64,000 nt of DNA, from NCBI RefSeq assembly GCF_009805705.1, contig NZ_VSMB01000002.1, positions 310,001-374,000 of the forward strand, written 5' to 3'. Numbering within the stretch: position 1 is the stretch's first letter; each line of letters starts with the position of its first letter. Made by a program: the position numbers and the translations under genes. A model generated the notes under the pieces. It was not told where the DNA came from, did no database searches, and saw only the letters and a list, made by a program, of their open reading frames with translations. This document shows positions 34,095 to 42,236 of the stretch, piece by piece. This DNA comes from Ruania rhizosphaerae. GTDB taxonomy: Bacteria; Actinomycetota; Actinomycetes; Actinomycetales; Beutenbergiaceae.

Positions 34095-34541
34095 TCAGCG
34101 TCCCGAACTACTGAGCGCCTCACTCTCCTCATCGCTCAGCAGCCGCGACCGGATCAGGAACCGCACCCCCTCGGGTGCTTCGACGCTGAACCCGGCACCC
34201 CTGCCGGGCACCACGTCGATGGTCAGATGGGTGTGCCGCCAGTACTCGAACTGCGTGCGGCTCATCCACACTGGCACGGTGAACGTGGGCTCACCCCCGG
34301 ACTCCACACCCGCCCCGGCCTGCACCACCAGATCACCCAGGTGCACATCCGCCTCGGAGGTGAGGAAGTCGCCCTGCGGGTAGCACATGGGCGACGACCC
34401 GTCACAGCACCCACCGGACTGGTGGAACATCAGCTCCCCATGCCGCTCTCGCAACCGCACCAGCAGGTCGGCGGCGGCCTGGGTGAGATCCACCCGATGG
34501 GCCTCGACCTGCGGGAGGTGACCTGCGCCGTCGTGATTCAT
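34095..34541 (-). CDS. DUF779 family protein
   Basis: The 148-residue protein carries the DUF779 pattern: LRERHGELMFHQSGGCCDGS, then SPMCYPQGDFLTSEADVHLG and FEYWRHTHLTIDVVPGRGAG. The Cys cluster CC...C could bind a metal. DUF779 genes are regularly found after acetaldehyde-type aldehyde dehydrogenase genes, as here, where it lies 67 bases downstream of one on the same strand. A supporting role in aldehyde oxidation is inferred; no activity is established to my knowledge. The start is the ATG at 34541, and the length is usual. Confidence 0.88.
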   Translation of the reverse strand: MNHDGAGHLPQVEAHRVDLTQAAADLLVRLRERHGELMFHQSGGCCDGSSPMCYPQGDFLTSEADVHLGDLVVQAGAGVESGGEPTFTVPVWMSRTQFEYWRHTHLTIDVVPGRGAGFSVEAPEGVRFLIRSRLLSDEESEALSSSGR

Positions 34542-34608
34542 CGCGTGCCTCTCGTGGAAACCGGTGCGCAGGCGAGGGTCATGCCCGGCCGCCTGCGCAC
34601 CCGGCAGA

Positions 34609-36132
<1,524 letters not shown>

Positions 36133-36218
36133 GGGGATGTGCCTCCTCGCAGTCCTCACGAGCGCGTCCTCGCGCCCGTGTGTGAGCACGGTAGGGCGGC
36201 GGGGGTTGCATCCACGTT

Positions 36219-36267
36219 GCAGTGACGCGACCGACACAGATGCGTGGGGCCGCGCACACTGTTGCAG
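36219..36267 (-). promoter_or_regulatory. dispersed upstream element, copy 2
   Basis: GACCGACACAGATGCGT followed by CCGCGCA and TTGCAG matches copy 3 (46595-46649) with a three-base deletion and copy 1 (1233-1286) more loosely. It lies ~90 bases upstream of the leftward aldehyde dehydrogenase start, in the same relative orientation as the other copies. Confidence 0.45.
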
Positions 36268-36356
36268 CGCCGGTACGCCGCCGTGTCGGTCCGGTCAGCG
36301 AAGTGTGGCGGCACGCCAGCGGCAGCACCGGGGAGGGCCCGAAGGAGTCTGCGCGA

Positions 36357-37640
36357 TCAGGCGAGATCGGTCTCGAGCACGCTGAGATGCGCGAGCGCCC
36401 GGACCGCCTGAGGGCTGCCCGGCGCAGCAGCGGTGAGCAGGGCGCGCCACGCCGGCAGATCGTCGCGGCCGTCGGTCGTACCAGTCCAGCGATCCAGTGC
36501 CTCCACCGAGCCCGAGGTCACGACGGCGGAACGCACCTCTGCGGACAACTCGGCCCGGATCCGCTCCACCCCGGGCGCCACGGAGCGGGGCAGCACTGGC
36601 GCCCGATAGGCGCTCACAGCCGCAGTCACGTCCCCGGCAGCGAGGTGGCTGCGCACTCGCTGAATGTCGGTGCACAGTGATCGGGTCAGCCGGTAGGGGC
36701 GAGATCCGGCCAGCAACCCCTCCGGCAACTGGCGGCCCACACGCCGCAGGCGCGAGATCTCCGCCCGGACTGTCACCTCGGACAGCTCCCGGCTGTCCAG
36801 ATGAACCGCCAGCTCCTCACCGGTGAGCCCGTCCGGGTGCTCGGAAAGAAGAGTCAGGATCTCGGCATGACGAAGGGAGAGGTGAGGGTCGCCGTCGGGG
36901 GTGTGCAGGAGCGGATCCCCGAGCAGGCGCACCTCGGTGCGCTCAGACTCGAAGGCATGGGGAGAGGTGGCGGCAAGTTCGCGTTCGATCGTTCCCGCGG
37001 CAGCCCGGACGAGGGAGAGCATCATGCGTGAGCCGGCCGGTTCACCACCAGTGATGTCGAGTACCCCGAGCACGCGACCGGTGGGATCGTGAATCGGAGC
37101 GGCCACGCAGTTGAGGGAGCGCACCGGGCGCGCGAAGTGCTCGGCCCCGAGAACCTGCACGGCCCGGCGCGTGGCAAGCGCAGTGCCGGGGGCGTTGGTG
37201 CCCACCTGCTCCTCCCGCCACAGCGCGCCCTCGACGAAACCGACCCGGTCGACCGTGCTGCGGGTGCCGTGGCTTCCCTCGACCCACAACAGCCGGCCGA
37301 CGTCGTCCGAGATGGCGACCACGAGACCGTCGCTGGTGGCGGCCCCGACCAGCAGCTCCCGCACCACGGGCATCACCCCCGCGAGCGGGTGCTGGCTGCG
37401 ATAGGCATCGAGATCATCGCCGGGCAGACCGAGGATGGCAGTGGCCGACTCCGGGTCCAGACCGCTGCCGCGTGAGCGCCGCCACGAGTCAGCCACCACG
37501 GGATCCACGAAGGGCGGAAGCTCGCCGGAGCCGAGGAAGGCGTCCATCGCGGCCTGGACCGACCTGGCGTCGTGGCGCACAGGCAGCATGTCCTGCACGC
37601 GGCTCCCGCGCGTGGGAACGGGCCTCGCCCTCGACGCCAT
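36357..37640 (-). CDS. GAF-domain transcriptional regulator
   Basis: The 427-residue protein resembles the N-terminal half of AcoR-type activators: VVADSWRRSRGSGLDPESA, then a GAF sensor (residues ~85-230; LLWVEGSHGTRSTVDRVGF, EEQVGTNAPGTALATRRAVQ, NCVAAPIHDPTGRVLGVLDI). It lacks the AAA+ sigma-54 domain. Instead the C-terminal part (LSLRHAEILTLLSEHPDGLT, EVTVRAEISRLRRVG) looks like a winged-helix DNA-binding domain followed by a short helical tail. It probably senses the aldehyde or alcohol and controls the downstream aldehyde dehydrogenase. The start is the ATG at 37640, with TACCCT 13 bases upstream and no ribosome binding site; longer in-frame starts run into the neighbour's region. Confidence 0.85.
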   Translation of the reverse strand: MASRARPVPTRGSRVQDMLPVRHDARSVQAAMDAFLGSGELPPFVDPVVADSWRRSRGSGLDPESATAILGLPGDDLDAYRSQHPLAGVMPVVRELLVGAATSDGLVVAISDDVGRLLWVEGSHGTRSTVDRVGFVEGALWREEQVGTNAPGTALATRRAVQVLGAEHFARPVRSLNCVAAPIHDPTGRVLGVLDITGGEPAGSRMMLSLVRAAAGTIERELAATSPHAFESERTEVRLLGDPLLHTPDGDPHLSLRHAEILTLLSEHPDGLTGEELAVHLDSRELSEVTVRAEISRLRRVGRQLPEGLLAGSRPYRLTRSLCTDIQRVRSHLAAGDVTAAVSAYRAPVLPRSVAPGVERIRAELSAEVRSAVVTSGSVEALDRWTGTTDGRDDLPAWRALLTAAAPGSPQAVRALAHLSVLETDLA

Positions 37641-37647
37641 GTCTCTG

Positions 37648-37653
37648 AGGGTA
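37648..37653 (-). promoter_or_regulatory. -10 hexamer of a leaderless promoter
   Basis: On the minus strand TACCCT begins 13 bases before the ATG of the GAF regulator (37640). No Shine-Dalgarno sequence lies between them. Confidence 0.4.
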
Positions 37654-37825
37654 GATGACGGGTCCGGCACCTGCCAGCACTCTTCCCGGCGCAGGCTTCC
37701 GAAGCCTCCCCCCAACGGCCCCGGGAAGCCCGTCCGTACCGGCTCTGCACATGTCGAACGCTGACGTGTGCGTTCACCTCGCCGGACGCCGCACAAACCC
37801 AGCGTTCGACGACGGGTGGTACCCG

Positions 37826-38614
37826 TCAGGGGGTGGGCAGGAACGGGTGCCACCCGTTCAGCCAGGGGAACGGCACTGTGGCCAGCACCGAGGCGACCAC
37901 ACCTGCGATGAGGAAGGCCCAGCCGCCGGTCAGTCGCCGATCCTGGCCCTCGGGGTTCGGGACCGGCTCGCGCCCGGCCGAGGCGAGACGTGCGCTGTGC
38001 CACAGCGGGCGTGGTTCGAACAGGAGGAACGCCAACCAGAGCACCGGGATGGCGGCGCCGAGCCAGAACCAGGCCCATCGGGTGGCAAACCAGGGTTGGG
38101 GCCCGGTGGCAAGCACGATCAGGAGGCCGGCACCGGCGAACAGGGCTGGGAGCGTGGACCAGCCGCCGATCAGGTTGGCGAGCCAGCCGTCGTTGTCGAT
38201 GAATCCGGTTGAGGGAGAGATGATCGTCACGGCGACGCCGTCGGCGTGTGCCCACTCCACGAGCCCGGCGGCTTCGTCGACGTCTTCGCGCCAGCTGTAT
38301 TCATAGCGAGCGTGGGAGTCGAACAGCCCGGAGTCCCACCGGACGGCGAACGTTCCCTCGGCCTGGTCGGCAGGACGTTCGATGGTCATCGCCGACACGT
38401 CACCCGCAGTGAGGTCGGCGCGCAATTCGTCCAGCGAGCTGGCGTGCGGACGAGTGACTTCGTTGCTGCCCGCCACGACGAGCAGCACCAGCAGCACGAT
38501 CCGCACCACCACGCGCGTCATCGGCGAGGCGCCGGCCGGTGCCGTACGCGTCTCGTGCTGCCCTGTCCCGTTCACCCGCGCCCCATGCGACTCCTGGACC
38601 TGTCCCCCATGCAT
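37826..38614 (-). CDS. small integral membrane protein, function unknown
   Basis: I do not recognise a family. The 262-residue protein has an N-terminal hydrophobic segment (VVVRIVLLVLLVVAGSNEV), a ~110-residue polar domain (SSLDELRADLTAGDVSAMTI to VTIISPSTGF), two or three helices in the second half (WSTLPALFAGAGLLIVLATG, WFWLGAAIPVLWLAFLLF) and a last one (GWAFLIAGVVASVLATVPF). The start at ATG 38614 is supported by TACCGT 12 bases upstream; ATG 38521 is an alternative that begins at the first helix but has no signal before it. It is not obviously linked to its neighbours. Confidence 0.6.
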   Translation of the reverse strand: MHGGQVQESHGARVNGTGQHETRTAPAGASPMTRVVVRIVLLVLLVVAGSNEVTRPHASSLDELRADLTAGDVSAMTIERPADQAEGTFAVRWDSGLFDSHARYEYSWREDVDEAAGLVEWAHADGVAVTIISPSTGFIDNDGWLANLIGGWSTLPALFAGAGLLIVLATGPQPWFATRWAWFWLGAAIPVLWLAFLLFEPRPLWHSARLASAGREPVPNPEGQDRRLTGGWAFLIAGVVASVLATVPFPWLNGWHPFLPTP

Positions 38615-38620
38615 CCATCC

Positions 38621-38626
38621 ACGGTA
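38621..38626 (-). promoter_or_regulatory. -10 hexamer of a leaderless promoter
   Basis: TACCGT on the minus strand begins 12 bases before the ATG at 38614 and decides in favour of the longer start of the membrane protein gene. Confidence 0.4.
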
Positions 38627-38727
38627 CTGCCGATGATCTCAGCCGGCGAGGGAACCGCGATGGACGCGCTCGTGGACCAGCGCACCACGGCAGAGCCACG
38701 CCCACGCCCGGGCCACCCTCGTCCACC

Positions 38728-38890
38728 GGGCCCGAAGTTCAGGGTGAAACCCGAGAAGGGGCCGAAAGTTCGGCCCGCGGAGGGGCTGAGCGTGCGACTG
38801 GCAGCAACCACCCGCCCCGTCAGCGCTCCAGGGGCCCGAAGTTCAGGGTCAAACCCGAGAAGGGGCCGAAAGTTCGGCCCGCGGAGCGGG
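38728..38890. repeat. intergenic GGGCCGAAAG hairpin repeat family, locus C (two copies)
   Basis: Two ~54-base direct copies start at 38728 and 38832 and differ at one base in the shared part. Each has GGGCCCGAAGTTCAGGGT followed by GGGGCCGAAAGTTCGGCCC. They occupy most of the 325-base gap between the membrane protein gene and the 3' end of gltA, that is, just downstream of leftward gltA. No gene is visible in the rest of this gap. Confidence 0.7.
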
Positions 38891-38939
38891 GCGGGCCCGC
38901 TCAACGGGTGGGTGGTGCCGGACGGCGGGATGGCCCCGA

Positions 38940-40235
38940 TCAGCGCTCGGCGACGGGCACGTAGTCGCGAGCCGAGTAGCCCGTGTACACCTGGCGCGGG
39001 CGGCCGATCTTCGTGGTCGGGTCGTTCATCATCTCCCGCCACTGGGCAATCCAGCCCGGCGCCCGGCCCACCGCGAACAGCGGGGTGAACATGTTGGTGG
39101 GGAAGCCCATGGCCTTGTAGATCAGGCCGGTGTAGAAGTCCACGTTCGGGTAGAGCTTGCGCTGGATGAAGTAGTCGTCGGAGAGGGCGATCTCTTCCAG
39201 GCGCATAGCGATCTCGAGCTGCTCGTCGCTCTTGCCGAGCTTCTTGAGCACGGTGTCGGCCACACTCTTCACGATCGCGGCGCGCGGGTCGTAGTTCTTG
39301 TACACCCGGTGGCCGAAGCCCATCAGGCGTACGCCCTTCTCCTTGTTCTTGACCCGGGTCATGAACGTGTCAACGTCGTCGTCACTGGACTGGATGTCGT
39401 TCAACATCGCGAGCACAGCCTCGTTCGCACCGCCGTGCAGCGGGCCGGAGAGTGCGCCGATACCCGCCGAGACGCTCGCGTACAGGTTCGCGTGCGCGGA
39501 CCCGACGATCCGCACCGTGGAGGTGGAGCAGTTCTGCTCGTGATCGGCGTGCAGGATCAGCAGCAGGTTGAGGGCCTTCACCAGCTCCGGGTCGGTCTCG
39601 TACCCGCCACCATTGGCGAAGCTCATCCGCAGGAAGTCCTGGACGTAACCGAGGGAGGTGTCCGGGCCGATCATCTCCTCACCGCGGGAGCGGCGGAAGG
39701 CGTAGGCGGCGATCGTGGGCAGCTTCGCCAACAACAGCACCGTGGCCAGCTCGACCGCCTCGGGGTCGAACGGGTCGACGCTCTCCGGGTAGTAGCCGGG
39801 CAGCGCGGACACGGCCGAGGAGAGCACCGCCATCGGGTGCGCGTCCTGCGGGAAAGCGCCGATCAGGGCCTTGAAGTTGTCGTGCAGGTGCGTGTGGCGC
39901 TCGATCCGCTCGGTGAACGCCGAGAGCTCGGACTCCGTCGGCAGTTCGCCCTTGATCAGCAGGTAGGCGACCTCGAGGAAGGAGGACTGCTCGGCGAGCT
40001 GCTCGATCGGGTAGCCGCGGTAGCGGAGGATGCCGGCGTCACCGTCGATGTAGGTGATCTTCGACTCGCAGCTCGCGGTGTTCATGAACCCGGAGTCGAG
40101 GGTGACCAGGCCGGTCTCCTTGAGCAGGTTCGAGATATGGACGCCGTCGTTGCCCTCCACTGCCGGGACGCGCGCGAACTCCAGTTCGTGGTCGTCCACA
40201 CGGAACGTGGCGGGGGTGAGGGTGGCGTCGGACAT
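38940..40235 (-). CDS. gltA: citrate synthase
   Basis: The 431-residue protein is a type II (hexameric-class) citrate synthase: ITYIDGDAGILRYRGYPIEQ near residue 60, the active-site region LHGGANEAVLAML, the second conserved block MGFGHRVYKNYDPRAAIVK, and the Asp region PNVDFYTGLIYKAMGFP. It condenses oxaloacetate and acetyl-CoA at the head of the TCA cycle in the cytosol. The start is the ATG at 40235 after GGAAGGG. It is monocistronic, with repeat hairpins downstream and an inverted repeat in its promoter region. Confidence 0.96.
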   Translation of the reverse strand: MSDATLTPATFRVDDHELEFARVPAVEGNDGVHISNLLKETGLVTLDSGFMNTASCESKITYIDGDAGILRYRGYPIEQLAEQSSFLEVAYLLIKGELPTESELSAFTERIERHTHLHDNFKALIGAFPQDAHPMAVLSSAVSALPGYYPESVDPFDPEAVELATVLLLAKLPTIAAYAFRRSRGEEMIGPDTSLGYVQDFLRMSFANGGGYETDPELVKALNLLLILHADHEQNCSTSTVRIVGSAHANLYASVSAGIGALSGPLHGGANEAVLAMLNDIQSSDDDVDTFMTRVKNKEKGVRLMGFGHRVYKNYDPRAAIVKSVADTVLKKLGKSDEQLEIAMRLEEIALSDDYFIQRKLYPNVDFYTGLIYKAMGFPTNMFTPLFAVGRAPGWIAQWREMMNDPTTKIGRPRQVYTGYSARDYVPVAER

Positions 40236-40296
40236 GGGCGTCCCTTCCTAGCGTCAAGAAGATCGTCTCTTCGGGCTCCCAGTCGAGTCCGATAGC

Positions 40297-40346
40297 AAAG
40301 ATTCCCTACACAACGTACCTGCGGATCGTGGAGTTCGGGAAATCTT
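40297..40346 (-). promoter_or_regulatory. inverted repeat in the gltA upstream region
   Basis: AAAGATTCCC (40297-40306) and GGGAAATCTT (40337-40346) are inverted copies with a one-base slip, 30 bases apart, 60-110 bases upstream of the gltA start. The segment is AT-richer than its surroundings. It could be an operator for gltA or a terminator for dapC, whose stop is at 40374. Confidence 0.4.
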
Positions 40347-40373
40347 CGTAGGTATCCCTCATCACAGGCGTCA

Positions 40374-41504
40374 TCACCGGGCCAAGCGGTCCACAGCCTG
40401 GTCGATCTGCGCGTCCGGCGCGGTCAGCGCCACCCGTACGTGGTCGTCGCTGACAGCCCCGTAGAACTCGCCCGGACCCACGAGGATCCCACGCTCGGCG
40501 AAGTCGCTGAGCATCGACCAGCAGTCCCCGCCGCCGTCAGCAGGTCGTACCCACAGGTACAGGCCGGCTTCGGAGTGGTCCACGGCGTAGCCCGCTCCGG
40601 TCAGGGCCTCCAGCAGAGCCTCCCGACGGCGCAGGTACCGTTCCCGCTGAGCGTCCACATGCGTGTGGTCACCCAAGGCCGCGATCGTGGCGGCCTGCAC
40701 CGGTGCCGGCACCATCATCCCCATGTGCCGGCGCAGCTGCAGGATGCCGTGCACCAGGGCCGCGTCACCGGCGGCGAAGGCAGCCCGGTAGCCGGCCAGG
40801 TTCGACTGCTTCGACAGCGAATACACCACCAGCAGACCAGCGTGGTCTCCCCCGCTGACATCCGGCCGCAGCAGGCACGGCACACCACCGCCGGACGGTT
40901 CGGTCCAGGGCTGGACCCACGGCAGCTCGGCGTAGCACTCGTCCGAGGCGACCACGGCACCCAGCTCACGTGCCGCCGTCACCACGCCCCGCAGGTGCTC
41001 GGCGCCGAGCACTGCGCCGGTGGGGTTGGAGGGCGAGTTCACCCAGACCAGACGCACGGCCGGGTTGCCCGCCCAGGCTGCGACGTCATCGGCCACCAGC
41101 ACCTGCGCCCCGGCCAGGCGCGCCCCGACGGCGTAGGTCGGGTAGGCCACGGACGGCACCACGACGATGTCGTCGGGCCCCAGGCCGAGCAGCGAGGGCA
41201 GCGTGGCGACCAGTTCTTTCGACCCCACCGTCGGCAGGACGCCATCGGGGTCGAGCTCGGGCACACCGCGCCGCTCACGGAACCACGAGGCCACGGCCTC
41301 CCGCAGGGCAGGGGTGCCGTGCGCCGTCGGGTATCCGGGGGCATCGGCGGCGGCCGTCAGGGCATCCCGCACCACCTGCGGGGTCGGATCCACCGGCGTA
41401 CCGATCGACAGGTCCACCAGTCCGCCCGGATGCTGGCTAGCTCGGTCCCGGAAGGGAACGACCGCATCCCAGGGGTAGGCGTCGGTGAGCTGGACGAAGC
41501 CCAC
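40374..41504 (-). CDS. dapC: succinyldiaminopimelate transaminase
   Basis: The protein (376 residues) is a PLP-dependent class I aminotransferase: LSIGTPVDPTPQVVRDALTA, GYPTAHGTPALREAVASWF, SPSNPTGAVL, SDECYAEL, and the PLP-binding Lys in VVYSLSKQSNLAGYRAAFAA. Position after fdxA and the DapC-type N-terminus support N-succinyl-LL-2-amino-6-oxopimelate transamination in lysine/meso-DAP synthesis, after DapD. The start is the GTG at 41504, five bases after the ferredoxin stop; longer in-frame starts lie inside the ferredoxin gene. fdxA-dapC pairs are common in actinobacteria. Confidence 0.9.
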   Translation of the reverse strand: MGFVQLTDAYPWDAVVPFRDRASQHPGGLVDLSIGTPVDPTPQVVRDALTAAADAPGYPTAHGTPALREAVASWFRERRGVPELDPDGVLPTVGSKELVATLPSLLGLGPDDIVVVPSVAYPTYAVGARLAGAQVLVADDVAAWAGNPAVRLVWVNSPSNPTGAVLGAEHLRGVVTAARELGAVVASDECYAELPWVQPWTEPSGGGVPCLLRPDVSGGDHAGLLVVYSLSKQSNLAGYRAAFAAGDAALVHGILQLRRHMGMMVPAPVQAATIAALGDHTHVDAQRERYLRRREALLEALTGAGYAVDHSEAGLYLWVRPADGGGDCWSMLSDFAERGILVGPGEFYGAVSDDHVRVALTAPDAQIDQAVDRLAR

Positions 41505-41509
41505 GAGGA

Positions 41510-41830
41510 CTACTCGGCCTGCGGCGGCAGCGCGCTGATGATCGGGTGGTCCTTGGGGATCAGGCCGAGCTTGGCGGCGCCGCCGGGTGAGCCGATGTCG
41601 TCGAAGAAGTCGACGTTCGCCTTGTAGTACTCGGCCCACTGCTCGGGTACGTCGTCCTCGTAGTAGATCGCCTCGACGGGGCAGACCGGCTCGCAGGCAC
41701 CACAGTCCACGCACTCGTCGGGGTGGATGTACAGGGACCGTTCACCCTCATAGATGCAGTCGACCGGGCACTCGTCGATACAGGCCTTGTCCTTGACATC
41801 CACGCAGGGCTGCGCGATCACGTACGTCAC
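41510..41830 (-). CDS. fdxA: ferredoxin, FdxA 7Fe type
   Basis: The 106-residue protein has the two iron-sulfur motifs of bacterial 7Fe/8Fe ferredoxins: [17 protein letters not shown] near the N-terminus and [15 protein letters not shown] next, followed by the longer C-terminal extension typical of FdxA ([16 protein letters not shown]). It is a soluble electron carrier holding one [3Fe-4S] and one [4Fe-4S] cluster, probably serving oxidoreductases or P450s. GTG 41830 follows GGAAGGA at a normal distance. It is the first gene of a two-gene operon with dapC. Confidence 0.95.
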   Translation of the reverse strand: MTYVIAQPCVDVKDKACIDECPVDCIYEGERSLYIHPDECVDCGACEPVCPVEAIYYEDDVPEQWAEYYKANVDFFDDIGSPGGAAKLGLIPKDHPIISALPPQAE

Positions 41831-41917
41831 GGGCGATTCCTTCCATCACGGGGGCACTGGCCCGATCAGAGCCAGGCCAGATGCGGTGAGCACCGCAGTG
41901 CACCGGCATGCTCTGTC

Positions 41918-41923
41918 TAGTAT
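41918..41923 (+). promoter_or_regulatory. -10 hexamer before a leaderless small ORF
   Basis: TAGTAT begins 11 bases before the ATG at 41929. It would start a transcript at or near that ATG and run on into the 76-residue gene at 41987. Confidence 0.4.
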
Positions 41924-41928
41924 CCAGC

Positions 41929-41994
41929 ATGAAGGCGCTGCCTTGCGATCTGAGCACCGATCCACTCCGAGGAATGAGACACATCGATGGTTGA
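41929..41994 (+). CDS. possible 21-residue leaderless leader peptide
   Basis: The ATG at 41929 opens MKALPCDLSTDPLRGMRHID plus a Gly and ends at TGA 41992-41994, overlapping the ATG of the next gene (41987) by eight bases in another frame. The -10 TAGTAT just upstream and the overlap suggest a translated leader that couples ribosomes to the downstream gene, but a short frame like this can arise by chance. One Cys at position 6 is the only feature of note. Confidence 0.3.
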   Translation: MKALPCDLSTDPLRGMRHIDG

Positions 41995-42217
41995 CCGCTC
42001 TGCCGAACCGGCCCGTTGGCGATCCTGGCGGGCCGGCGAACGCGTCGTGGTGCGGTTCCGGCTGCCCGAAGGGGGCCTGACCGATGCGCTCGGCGAACTG
42101 CTGCGGGTTGACGATTCCGGAGTCGAGGTGGAGACCCGGCGGGGCCCGGTCGCTGTGCCCGCGGAGGCGATCGTGCTCGCGAAGCGGGTGCCGCCGCCTC
42201 CACCGCGGCGCCGGTGA
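41987..42217 (+). CDS. stand-alone Rv0428c-type SH3-like domain protein
   Basis: This small basic protein (76 residues) has GERVVVRFRLPEGGLTDALG, then ELLRVDDSGVEVETRRGPVA and a poly-Pro/Arg end. It looks like the N-terminal SH3-like domain found in actinobacterial Rv0428c-type GNAT acetyltransferases, here without the acetyltransferase part. No partner acetyltransferase gene is adjacent. Whether it binds one in trans, or is a remnant, is not known. The start is the ATG at 41987, inside the end of a possible leader peptide. It is convergent with the VanW-type gene, 19 bases away. Confidence 0.6.
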   Translation: MVDRSAEPARWRSWRAGERVVVRFRLPEGGLTDALGELLRVDDSGVEVETRRGPVAVPAEAIVLAKRVPPPPPRRR

Positions 42218-42236
42218 CCGCGCCCCGGGCGAGGCG

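Noticed and set aside
38728-38890. Insertion sequence ends
   Set aside because: Direct rather than inverted copies, no transposase frame between them, and related units occur at other gene ends.
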